A stretch of DNA of 33,327 nt from Desulfuromonas sp. (lineage in GTDB: Bacteria > Desulfobacterota > Desulfuromonadia > Desulfuromonadales > Desulfuromonadaceae). The stretch's first letter is position 1; each line of letters begins with the position of its first letter. Below are positions 1-7,415 of the stretch, piece by piece. Location: NCBI GenBank assembly GCA_002869685.1, contig PKUE01000065.1, forward strand, positions 1 to 33,327. Reading direction: 5' to 3'. A model generated the notes under the pieces. It saw only the letters and a program-made list of their open reading frames with translations. It was not told the origin of the DNA and ran no database searches. The position numbers were made by a program, and so were the translations under genes.

Positions 1-91
<91 letters not shown>

Positions 92-123
92 TCTGACGTC
101 GATCTCAAACAACCACCGACCGC

Positions 124-161
124 AAAAAAATCCCCCTGCCACACAGTGCGACAGAGGGATT
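124..161 (-). terminator. Rho-independent terminator of the OmpA-domain lipoprotein gene
   Basis: Read on the minus strand, AATCCCTCTG (152-161) pairs with CAGGGGGATT (129-138) with one G-T wobble and a 13-nt loop. A run of T follows (A at 124-130 on the plus strand). It begins 27 bases past the stop codon at 188-190. Confidence 0.85.
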
Positions 162-187
162 GGCGATTCTTCAGAACTGTTGCGTCA

Positions 188-1114
188 TCACGATGATTTC
201 AACGGAACCAGAACAATCTGAATCCGGCGGTTTTGCGCGCGTCCCTCAGGCGTGGCATTATCCGCAACCGGCTGATAGGGGCCGTAAGCACCGATCTCGA
301 GTTTCTCGCCGGCAATCCCGACATCACGTTGCAGAACCCGGACGACATTGGCGGCACGTGCTGCGGACAATTCCCAGTTACTGGGGAACTTGGCCTGCAA
401 CGCCTTGCTGATGGCCAGATTGTCAGTGTGTCCTTCAACGCGAATATCCTTGTCGTCCACCTCTTTGAGAATGTCGCCGACCTGACGGATCACTTTGATT
501 CCCGCTGCGGTCAGATCTGCCGAGCCGGACGGGAAGAGGATTTTTTCGACCAGATTGACGGTCAGTTTGTCCTTGAGTTTGCTGATGGTGACCTCGCCGC
601 GCTCAATCTCCTGTTCCAGATTGGCGACCAGGGTATTGTAGGTGTTGGCCATCTTTGCCAGCCGGGCTTCGCGGGCGATCCGTTCCCGCTCCAGTTCCTG
701 TTCCAGCTGCTGTTTATTGTCGAGCAGTTCCTGATAGCGGGTCTGTTGCTGCAGTTGCTGGGCTTCAAGTTCCTTCTGCTGTTTTTCGAGCTCGGAAAGT
801 TCCTGTTGTTGCTGTGCACTGCGGGCCTGGAAGATGTTTTTCAGCCGATCGATTTCAGCCATGGCGGCGATGTTCTGATCGTTGAGAGCGGTGTTTTGCT
901 CCATCGCGTTATTCAGTTGTTGCTCAACATTGTCGTAGCGGGCCTGAAGATTGTTCAAGCGCTCATTGGTGCCGTATAGATCGGTTTGCAGGGTCTGGTT
1001 CTGATCAAGCTGTTGCTGGTAGGTGGCTTTGCTGACACAGCCGCTCATGGTCAGGGTGCCGACAAGCAGGAACAGGATGAAAAGTGGGGTGGACAAGGTG
1101 TTTTTTTGATTCAC
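188..1114 (-). CDS. OmpA-family lipoprotein with long coiled coil
   Basis: This is a 308-residue envelope protein. The N-terminus is a lipoprotein signal with lipobox MSGC (Cys about 26), so the mature protein is probably lipid-anchored. Residues about 30-180 are rich in Gln, Glu and Leu and look like a continuous coiled coil. The last ~120 residues are an OmpA/MotB-type peptidoglycan-binding domain, shown by VEGHTDN, NWELSAARA and TPEGRAQNRRI. The likely role is a spacer linking a membrane to the cell wall. GTG at 1112-1114 is chosen as start because a GGAGG motif lies a few bases upstream. The gene stands alone, divergent from nadC, and has its own terminator. The family is clear; the exact partner or role is not. 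Confidence 0.9.
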   Translation of the reverse strand: MNQKNTLSTPLFILFLLVGTLTMSGCVSKATYQQQLDQNQTLQTDLYGTNERLNNLQARYDNVEQQLNNAMEQNTALNDQNIAAMAEIDRLKNIFQARSAQQQQELSELEKQQKELEAQQLQQQTRYQELLDNKQQLEQELERERIAREARLAKMANTYNTLVANLEQEIERGEVTISKLKDKLTVNLVEKILFPSGSADLTAAGIKVIRQVGDILKEVDDKDIRVEGHTDNLAISKALQAKFPSNWELSAARAANVVRVLQRDVGIAGEKLEIGAYGPYQPVADNATPEGRAQNRRIQIVLVPLKSS

Positions 1115-1216
1115 GGTAATCCTCCGTTGACGTTTTGTTTAGCAATACGCCTACATTTATCATATTCTGACCATTCCATCATTATTTTTAGCGACGCTTT
1201 GCGGGCGGATTTCCAT

Positions 1217-1246
1217 TTGCGACCCGTTGTGCCGTCGTGGTATAAG
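1217..1246 (+). promoter_or_regulatory. Predicted sigma70-type promoter for nadC-birA-coaX
   Basis: TTGCGA at 1217-1222 and TATAAG at 1241-1246 are separated by 18 bp. A TG one base before the -10 makes it an extended -10. It lies 34 bases upstream of the nadC start. Confidence 0.55.
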
Positions 1247-1280
1247 AATTGAATTTTCAATAGGTTATGGAGATTATCTC

Positions 1281-2105
1281 GTGTTTGAAATTGATCGTAT
1301 TATCCAGGCGGCTCTCACTGAAGATATCGGTTCCGGAGATATTACCACGTTGTCCACTGTGCCCAAGGGAACGCCCAGTCGTGCCCAGCTGGTTGCCAAG
1401 GAGGATTTTGTTCTGGCAGGCATGGATGTGGTTGAGCGGGTGTTCACCCTGCTGGACAACACCGTTGCCTTTGAAGCGTTGAAACAGGATGGTGAGCAGA
1501 TCGCCCGCGGCGATGTGCTGGCGTGGATCAAGGGCGATGCCCATACCCTGCTGCAGGGTGAGCGGGTGGCGTTGAATCTGATGCAACGCATGAGCGGTAT
1601 TGCCACGCACACTGCGGCCTTTGTTGAAGCGGTGGCGGGAACCGATGCCATTATTGTTGATACGCGTAAAACCATGCCCGGCTTACGGGTGTTGGACAAA
1701 TATTCCGTACGGATGGGGGGCGGGCAGAATCATCGCACTTCTCTTTATGACGGTGTGTTGATCAAGGAAAATCATATCGCTGCAGCCGGTGGCATTACGG
1801 CGGCAGTGGCCGGAGCGCGCAAACGGGCACCGCATACCTTGAAGATCGAAGTGGAAACCGAGAGTCTTCAGGATGTGCAGGAGGCGTTGGATGCCGGGGC
1901 TGACATTATCATGCTCGACAATATGAGCCTCGACATGTTGCGTGAGGCGGTGGCGTTGATCAACGGCCGGGCGGTGACGGAAGCCTCAGGTGGTGTCAAT
2001 CTGGAGACCGTGACGGATATCGCCAAAACCGGGGTTAACCTGATTTCGGTTGGTGCCTTGACCCACTCCAGCTGTGCTGTTGACATCTCGATGCTGTTTC
2101 AATAG
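1281..2105 (+). CDS. nadC: Nicotinate-nucleotide pyrophosphorylase (quinolinate phosphoribosyltransferase)
   Basis: NadC converts quinolinate and PRPP to nicotinate mononucleotide, CO2 and PPi in de novo NAD synthesis in the cytosol. The protein is 274 residues, the usual family length. Visible signatures are EDIGSGDITT near the N-terminus, DTRKTMPGLR, KYSVRMGGGQNHR, LIKENH, KIEVET, IIMLDNM and the C-terminal ASGG and ISVGALTHS segments of the phosphoribosyl-phosphate site. GTG at 1281 is preferred over the longer frame from 1227: it has GGAG at 1269-1272 and starts VFEIDRIIQ, the normal N-terminus. It is first in a tight run with birA (9-nt gap) and coaX, all cofactor genes, so co-transcription is likely. 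Confidence 0.97.
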   Translation: MFEIDRIIQAALTEDIGSGDITTLSTVPKGTPSRAQLVAKEDFVLAGMDVVERVFTLLDNTVAFEALKQDGEQIARGDVLAWIKGDAHTLLQGERVALNLMQRMSGIATHTAAFVEAVAGTDAIIVDTRKTMPGLRVLDKYSVRMGGGQNHRTSLYDGVLIKENHIAAAGGITAAVAGARKRAPHTLKIEVETESLQDVQEALDAGADIIMLDNMSLDMLREAVALINGRAVTEASGGVNLETVTDIAKTGVNLISVGALTHSSCAVDISMLFQ

Positions 2106-2114
2106 GGAGCGTCT

Positions 2115-3101
2115 GTGGCAGAGCATGGAATACGGGAGCAGATTCTCGAACTGTTTTTGGCGGATCCTCAGACGATTCTGTCCGGTGAAGATCTCAGTCA
2201 GCGTCTCGGTGTCAGCCGGGCGGCGGTGTGGAAACATATCCGCCAACTTCGCAGCCTCGGTTACCAGATTGATGCGGTGCCGTCGCGTGGCTATCGTCTG
2301 GTGACGCAACCGGATCTGTTGCTGGCTGCGGCCGTTCAGTCGGGGTTGGAGACCCGGGTGGTCGGCTGTCAGGTGGAATATTTTGCCCAGGCGGACTCAA
2401 CCAATGTTCGGGCTCAAGAACTGGCCGAACAGGGCGCTGCCGAGGGAACGGTTGTCATTGCCGATAGTCAGAGTGGTGGCCGGGGGCGCATGGGCCGTTG
2501 CTGGAGTTCTCCGGCAGGGGTTAATCTGTACACGTCGATCATTCTGCGTCCGCAGATGGTGCCGACTCAGGCCGCACAGTTGACGTTCATGTCCGCTGTG
2601 GCAGCTGCGCGGACATTTACTGCGGTGGCCGGGCTGGATGTGCAGGTGAAGTGGCCCAATGACATCCTGGTGGATGGTTGTAAAATTGCCGGTTTGCTCA
2701 ACGAACTCAGTGCCGAGATGGAAAGTATTCATCATGTGGTGCTGGGGATCGGTGCCAACCTCAATATGACGCGGGAACAATTTCCAGATGATCTGCGACG
2801 CCCCGCGACCTCCGTGTTGCTGGAAACCGGTCAGCCGGTCAGCCGGGTGGCCTTTGCCCAGGAACTCTATCGCCAGTTGGATACGCTCTATGCGCTTTAT
2901 CTGCAGCAAGGGTTTGCGCCGATCAAATTGGCCTGGGAAGCGCTGTTTTATCTGCAGGGCTGCCGGGTGAAGGTTGATTGTGGTGCCGAGGTGTTTAGTG
3001 GCCATGTTGCCGGTCTGGCTGAAGACGGTGCGTTGCTCCTTGATCTCGACCAGGGTGGGAGTCAGGTGATTTACGCTGGTGATGTGATTGCCGCAGAGTA
3101 A
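2115..3101 (+). CDS. birA: Biotin-[acetyl-CoA-carboxylase] ligase / biotin operon repressor
   Basis: This 328-residue BirA has both parts of the bifunctional form. Residues about 1-60 are a winged helix (LSQRLGVSRAAVWKHI). The ligase domain follows with GRGRMGR at 122-128 (biotinyl-AMP binding loop) and KWPND at 179-183, whose Lys contacts the intermediate, then a short C-terminal SH3-like domain. The enzyme activates biotin with ATP and transfers it to carrier lysines. The DNA-binding domain implies it also represses biotin genes, none of which lie in this window. The GTG start at 2115 has AGGGAGC just upstream, in the nadC stop region. Confidence 0.96.
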   Translation: MAEHGIREQILELFLADPQTILSGEDLSQRLGVSRAAVWKHIRQLRSLGYQIDAVPSRGYRLVTQPDLLLAAAVQSGLETRVVGCQVEYFAQADSTNVRAQELAEQGAAEGTVVIADSQSGGRGRMGRCWSSPAGVNLYTSIILRPQMVPTQAAQLTFMSAVAAARTFTAVAGLDVQVKWPNDILVDGCKIAGLLNELSAEMESIHHVVLGIGANLNMTREQFPDDLRRPATSVLLETGQPVSRVAFAQELYRQLDTLYALYLQQGFAPIKLAWEALFYLQGCRVKVDCGAEVFSGHVAGLAEDGALLLDLDQGGSQVIYAGDVIAAE

Positions 3102-3158
3102 GCGAATAGATCTTTTTTCTGCCGTGTGCTGCAGAGGAAACAGAAGGGATAGATAGCC

Positions 3159-3938
3159 ATGTTGTTGGTGGTTGATGTCGGAAACACCAATACGGTGCTG
3201 GGCCTGTATCAGGACAGCCAGCTGTTGCACAGTTGGCGTATTCGCACCGATAAATCGCGTACCGATGATGAGTACGCCATGTTGCTCAATGATCTGCTGA
3301 CGTTCAAAGATTTGCGTCTGGCGATGATCAAGGCGGTGATTGTATCCTGCGTAGTGCCGCCGATGCTGGATGCGCTGACCCGGATGTGTCGCACTTACCT
3401 TCAGGCCGAGCCGTATGTGGTGGGACCGGGACTGAAGACCGGCATGGCCATCAAATACGATAATCCGAAAGAAGTAGGGGCGGATCGCATTGTCAATGCT
3501 GTGGCGGCCTACGACAAATTTCGCCAGAGTCTGATTGTCGTCGATTTCGGTACGGCCACCACCTTTGATTACATTTGCGACAAAGGGGAATACCAGGGGG
3601 GCGCGATTGCTCCCGGTCTGGGCATCTCTGCTGAGGCCTTGCATGAACGTGCCAGTAAACTGCCGCGTGTCGAGATCTGTAAACCGCCTCTGGTGGTGGC
3701 AAAAAACACCGTAAACAGCATTCAGTCGGGGATGTTGTTTGGTTATGCCGGTCTGGTCGATGGCATTGTCAACCGGATGAAGCGTGAAGTGGGCGGCAAT
3801 CCTCTGGTGGTCGCTACCGGTGGTCTGGCCGAATGCATTGCCGAAGCTTCTGAGACCATTGACGCGGTGGATGGTCAGTTGACACTGGATGGCCTGTTGA
3901 TCATCTATCAACGCAATACCGAGGAGAAGACGAACTGA
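3159..3938 (+). CDS. coaX: Type III pantothenate kinase
   Basis: CoaX phosphorylates pantothenate, the first step of CoA synthesis; the type III family is not feedback-inhibited by CoA. The 259-residue protein belongs to the ASKHA fold. DVGNTNT at residues 6-12 is the phosphate loop, GADR at 107-110 carries the catalytic Asp109, and [12 protein letters not shown] is the second phosphate-binding segment. The ATG at 3159 follows AGAAGGGATAG. The 57-nt gap after birA holds no evident terminator, so it is probably the last gene of the nadC-birA-coaX transcript. Confidence 0.97.
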   Translation: MLLVVDVGNTNTVLGLYQDSQLLHSWRIRTDKSRTDDEYAMLLNDLLTFKDLRLAMIKAVIVSCVVPPMLDALTRMCRTYLQAEPYVVGPGLKTGMAIKYDNPKEVGADRIVNAVAAYDKFRQSLIVVDFGTATTFDYICDKGEYQGGAIAPGLGISAEALHERASKLPRVEICKPPLVVAKNTVNSIQSGMLFGYAGLVDGIVNRMKREVGGNPLVVATGGLAECIAEASETIDAVDGQLTLDGLLIIYQRNTEEKTN

Positions 3939-3940
3939 AT

Positions 3941-3961
3941 GATTGTAAAACAATTACAATC
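3941..3961. promoter_or_regulatory. A/T-rich palindrome between coaX and the EF-G-like gene
   Basis: GATTGTAA (3941-3948) and TTACAATC (3954-3961) form a perfect 8-bp inverted repeat around AACAA. It starts two bases after the coaX stop and ends 20 bp before a predicted -35 box. No T-run follows, so it looks more like a protein-binding site than a terminator. The bound protein is unknown. Confidence 0.4.
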
Positions 3962-3981
3962 GGTTAACTGATATTTTAATT

Positions 3982-4010
3982 TTGAAAAAAGGGTGTAAAC
4001 TCAAGATATT
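3982..4010 (+). promoter_or_regulatory. Predicted promoter of the EF-G-like gene
   Basis: TTGAAA at 3982-3987 and GATATT at 4005-4010 have 17-bp spacing. The predicted leader is about 120 nt and includes a small hairpin at 4074-4086 (GACGG/CCGTC). Confidence 0.5.
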
Positions 4011-4137
4011 GTTCCTGCGATGGAGACTTTGTAATGTAGTCCTCTAACGGGAGTGTTCTCAATGTGCACATCTGACGGACCCCGTCGAATCGTGCTCTGT
4101 TAGAACCTTCCTCACCGATGTCATGAAAGGGGTAGCT

Positions 4138-6213
4138 ATGGGAAAGTACGACACTGCGAACTTGAGAAACTTGGGAATTGTGGCGCATGGAGGGGCGGGG
4201 AAGACCTCTCTGGTTGAAGCGATGTTGTTCAACACGGGCATGAACGAGCGGTTGGGCAAGGTCGATGACGGCACCTCAAGTATGGACTTTGAACCCGAAG
4301 AAATTAAACGACAGATCACCATCAGTTCCAGCCTTAATCACTGCGAATGGAAAAAACACAGCCTGCACCTCGTTGACACCCCCGGTTATTCCAACTTTAT
4401 CCATGACACCCGTAACTGCCTGCGTATCCTCGGCGGTGGGGTGATGATTGTTTCCGCCATCTCCGGCGTTAAAGCACAAACTCAAAAAATCTGGGGGTGG
4501 AGTCAGGAATTTGAAGTTCCGCTCATCGCCTTTGTCAATAAAATGGACCGCGAACGCGCCGATTTTCTCCGTGCTGTTGATGATATGGAAAAGATGCTCG
4601 GTTGCCGCGGTGTTTTGGTCAACATGCCCATCGGCCAGGAAAGTGATTTCCGCGGTATCATCGATCTTGTGACCATGAAGGCGCGTATCTTCCAGTTCGA
4701 TGAAAAAGGGACCTACAACGAAGAAGAGATTCCGTCAGAGTACGTCGACGAGGCGCAGCGTTTACGCACGATGTTGCTCGAAGCGGTAGCCGATGCCGAT
4801 GATGCTTTAATGGAAAAGTATCTCGAAGAGGAAGATCTCAGTGTTGAAGAGATTCTCCAGGGCTTGCGCGAGGGCACACTGACAGGTGTGTTTACTCCGG
4901 TGTTGTGCGGCAGTGCCACGGCCAATATTGGTGTGCGGCAGTTGTTGGATTATGTGGTTCATTGTCTGCCGTCCCCCCTCGACAAAGGGGTGCAGATGGG
5001 GACGGTTCCCGGCAGCGATGAGATTATTGAGCGCAAGCCGAGTGAAGATGAGCCGTTTTCGGCCATGGTGTTCAAAACCTACAGCGATCCGTTTACCGGC
5101 AAGCTGACCCTGTTCAGAGTGTATTCTGGGGTGTTGAATTCGGATTCGACCACGTACAACTCTTCCCAGGATGAAACCGAGCGTATCGGTCAGCTCTACC
5201 AGTTGGAGGGGAAGAAACAGGTGCCTCTCCAGCAGGCAGTGGCCGGTGATATTGTTGCCGTGGCCAAACTGAAATCGACGGCGACCGGTGATACCCTGTG
5301 TCAGGAAAATTCTCCCATCGTGTACGAGAGTCTGCTGCAACTCAAGCCGATTATCTCGTTTGCCATTGAAGCGTGCAGTAAAAATGATGAAGACAAGATC
5401 CACACCGGCCTGCAGCGCCTGATTGAAGAGGATCCGACCCTGCAGATCAGTCGCAATGAGCAGACCCATGAGATGATCATCTCCGGTATGGGACAGGTGC
5501 ATATCGAAGTTGCCGTGGAGAAACTCAAGCGCAAGTATGGCGTTGATGTTGAATTGCAACTGCCAAAAGTTCCGTATCGCGAAACCATCAAGGGATCTGC
5601 AAAACTGCAGAGCAAATACAAAAAACAGTCCGGTGGGCGTGGCCAGTATGGCGATGTCTGGCTGGAAATCGAACCGTTGCACGCTGGCGGTGGCTATGAG
5701 TTTGTCGATAAAATTGTCGGTGGTGTGGTTCCGCGTCAGTATATCCCTGCGGTCAGCAAAGGGATTGAGGAAGCCATGGACAAAGGCACTCTGGGTGGCT
5801 ATCCGGTAGTCGATGTTAAAGTGACCCTGTTTGATGGTTCCCATCACTCGGTGGACTCTTCGGAAATGGCCTTTAAAATTGCCGGTTCCATGGGCTTTAA
5901 AAAAGGGATGGACCAGGCCCGGCCAGTGTTGCTGGAACCGATTATGAAAATGGAAGTGGTGGTCCCCGATGATTGTGTCGGTGACGTGATTGGTGATATG
6001 AACTCCCGGCGCGGTAAAGTTCTTGGTGTTGAACCGCAGGCGGGCAGCCAGACGGTTACGGCCCAGGTGCCGATGGCCGAAGTGTTGCGTTACGCGCCTG
6101 AATTGCGATCCATGACCTCGGATCGTGGTTTGTTTACCACCGAATTTTCCCATTATGAAGAGGTCCCGTCCCATCTGACGGCCAAAATTCTGGCCGAGCG
6201 AAACGAACGTTAG
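4138..6213 (+). CDS. EF-G-like translation GTPase (FusA2 type)
   Basis: This is a 691-residue paralogue of elongation factor G with all five domains. The G domain shows a G1 loop AHGGAGKTS (16-24), DTPG as G3, NKMD as G4 and GSA as G5. Domains II-V follow, with the domain IV segment GGRGQYGDVW. It differs from canonical EF-G in key places: the P-loop is GGAGKTS instead of IDAGKTT, switch I reads EIKRQITI instead of the usual ERGITI, and Tyr84 replaces the switch II histidine (DTPGY for DTPGH). These features match the EF-G2/FusA2 subfamily, whose role is poorly defined. ATG at 4138 is preferred over 4123 because AAAGGGG precedes it by 5 nt. The gene has its own predicted promoter and is 17 nt from the next gene. 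No ribosomal protein genes adjoin it, unlike the usual str-operon fusA. Confidence 0.9.
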   Translation: MGKYDTANLRNLGIVAHGGAGKTSLVEAMLFNTGMNERLGKVDDGTSSMDFEPEEIKRQITISSSLNHCEWKKHSLHLVDTPGYSNFIHDTRNCLRILGGGVMIVSAISGVKAQTQKIWGWSQEFEVPLIAFVNKMDRERADFLRAVDDMEKMLGCRGVLVNMPIGQESDFRGIIDLVTMKARIFQFDEKGTYNEEEIPSEYVDEAQRLRTMLLEAVADADDALMEKYLEEEDLSVEEILQGLREGTLTGVFTPVLCGSATANIGVRQLLDYVVHCLPSPLDKGVQMGTVPGSDEIIERKPSEDEPFSAMVFKTYSDPFTGKLTLFRVYSGVLNSDSTTYNSSQDETERIGQLYQLEGKKQVPLQQAVAGDIVAVAKLKSTATGDTLCQENSPIVYESLLQLKPIISFAIEACSKNDEDKIHTGLQRLIEEDPTLQISRNEQTHEMIISGMGQVHIEVAVEKLKRKYGVDVELQLPKVPYRETIKGSAKLQSKYKKQSGGRGQYGDVWLEIEPLHAGGGYEFVDKIVGGVVPRQYIPAVSKGIEEAMDKGTLGGYPVVDVKVTLFDGSHHSVDSSEMAFKIAGSMGFKKGMDQARPVLLEPIMKMEVVVPDDCVGDVIGDMNSRRGKVLGVEPQAGSQTVTAQVPMAEVLRYAPELRSMTSDRGLFTTEFSHYEEVPSHLTAKILAERNER

Positions 6214-6230
6214 TAAAGGAACTCATTGTT

Positions 6231-7253
6231 TTGACCGATCAAACGTCACAGCGTACCGAACGACTTCAGGTGTCCCCTGAAGTCGTTCGGCTTCTTTCTC
6301 CTGACACTCCTCAAAGTACCAAACTCAAGGCGGCACGTGGTGCGCTGCAGATGTCCATTCAGGATCAGGTGCATGCTCAGCTGCTGTTTTTTTCTCAGGG
6401 CGATGACGAACTGAAAAAGACTGCCCTCGACGCACTCAAAAGCAGTTCCAACAATGCGTTACGGCCGATTCTCGAAAGTCGTGAACAACATCCCAAAGTG
6501 CTCGATTTTCTCGCCAAGATCCGTATCGATGATTTGGGGACCCTGGTCCTGATGCGCACCAATCCGGCCGTTGAGGATGCCACCTGGAAGTACGTGTTCA
6601 AGCACTGCAACTACGAAGTTCTCAGTTATTTCTGCGATGAAAAGTTTACCCGCAGCTTTTCGCGTGAAGTGTGCGAAGCCATTCTTGAGAATCGTCAGGT
6701 CAGCGAAGAGATGAAGGAGTTGCTCGATTCTCCGTCGCAGATGGCTGAGTCTGAAGATGGCTCAGACGGTGACAGTGAAGATATCGAGGACGGGGATTTT
6801 GATCCTGATGAGGATTTCAGCGACGATTTTGAAGAGACCAAAAACATCACCAAGCAACAGATGGTTCTCGAGTTGGACATCTCCGATAAAATCAAATACG
6901 CCATGACCGGTGACAAGGAATGGCGCACCATTTTAATCAAAGACAGTAACAAGCTCGTCAGTGGTGCCGTGTTGAAAAACCCACGGATTACCGAAGGTGA
7001 AGTGCTGTTTCAGGCGCAGAACCGCAGTGCCAGTGAAGAGATCATTCGCCTGATTCTGCTCGAGCGGGAATGGCTGAAGAACTACGCCATTCGTCAGGCT
7101 CTGGTGACGCATCCCCGGACTCCGCTGCCCCGAGCCCTGCGACTGTTGACCACTCTGCACGAGAAAGATATCCGCAATTTGGCGAAAAGCCGCAATGTTT
7201 CTTCCGCTATATCCAATGCCTGTCGGCGTATGCTTGCGGCCAAACAACGGTGA
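6231..7253 (+). CDS. Uncharacterised acidic protein encoded after the EF-G-like GTPase
   Basis: I do not recognise a named family. The 340-residue product is helical-looking, with repeated short amphipathic stretches that could be HEAT-like. It has a strongly acidic linker at about residues 175-207 (Ser/Asp/Glu only for long runs). There is no signal peptide or membrane segment, so it is probably cytosolic. The TTG start at 6231 has AAAGGA about 10 nt upstream and lies 17 nt after the GTPase stop, so the two are likely co-transcribed. A perfect 15-bp inverted repeat at 6256-6290 falls on codons 9-20. ATG at 6351 is a later alternative start, but residues before it read like normal protein (EVVRLLSPDTPQSTKLKAAR). 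Confidence 0.75.
   Translation: MTDQTSQRTERLQVSPEVVRLLSPDTPQSTKLKAARGALQMSIQDQVHAQLLFFSQGDDELKKTALDALKSSSNNALRPILESREQHPKVLDFLAKIRIDDLGTLVLMRTNPAVEDATWKYVFKHCNYEVLSYFCDEKFTRSFSREVCEAILENRQVSEEMKELLDSPSQMAESEDGSDGDSEDIEDGDFDPDEDFSDDFEETKNITKQQMVLELDISDKIKYAMTGDKEWRTILIKDSNKLVSGAVLKNPRITEGEVLFQAQNRSASEEIIRLILLEREWLKNYAIRQALVTHPRTPLPRALRLLTTLHEKDIRNLAKSRNVSSAISNACRRMLAAKQR
6256..6290 (+). promoter_or_regulatory. Perfect 15-bp hairpin inside the 5' end of the acidic-protein gene
   Basis: CCGAACGACTTCAGG (6256-6270) and CCTGAAGTCGTTCGG (6276-6290) are exact reverse complements around the loop TGTCC. The pyrimidine-rich CTTCTTTCT follows at 6291-6299, so it resembles an intrinsic terminator or attenuator. 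It begins 25 nt after the TTG start. Confidence 0.7.
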
Positions 7254-7299
7254 TATATTTTTCCAGATCAGGTGTATTTTTATCGACCGTTTTTTTGGT

Positions 7300-7328
7300 T
7301 TGACTGAACTTGACCCCTATGTTATTCA
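7300..7328 (+). promoter_or_regulatory. Possible promoter of the acyl-CoA ligase/peptidase pair
   Basis: TTGACT (7300-7305) and TATTCA (7323-7328) are separated by 17 bp in an A/T-rich gap. The match is moderate. The rest of the 162-nt gap before the ligase shows no clear hairpin. Confidence 0.35.
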
Positions 7329-7415
7329 AAAAAACCCTTTAGTTACTAATAGTTGTTTAAAATGAACTTTTGTTTGTTCTGGCTAAACAGGGCAGACCTG
7401 GAAGGAAAGGTTACT

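Noticed and set aside
2397-3953. A 518-codon open frame on the minus strand opposite birA and coaX
   Set aside because: It is antisense to two well-supported genes, has low-complexity His/Gln-rich content and no recognisable domain or ribosome site.
3941-3970. BirA operator controlling the EF-G-like gene
   Set aside because: The arms resemble BirA half-sites, but spacing (5 or 10 bp) does not match known 14-16 bp BirA boxes.
4807-6174. A 455-codon minus-strand frame opposite the EF-G-like gene
   Set aside because: It is a shadow of codon bias in a conserved GTPase gene; its product is His/Phe/Arg-rich without family features.
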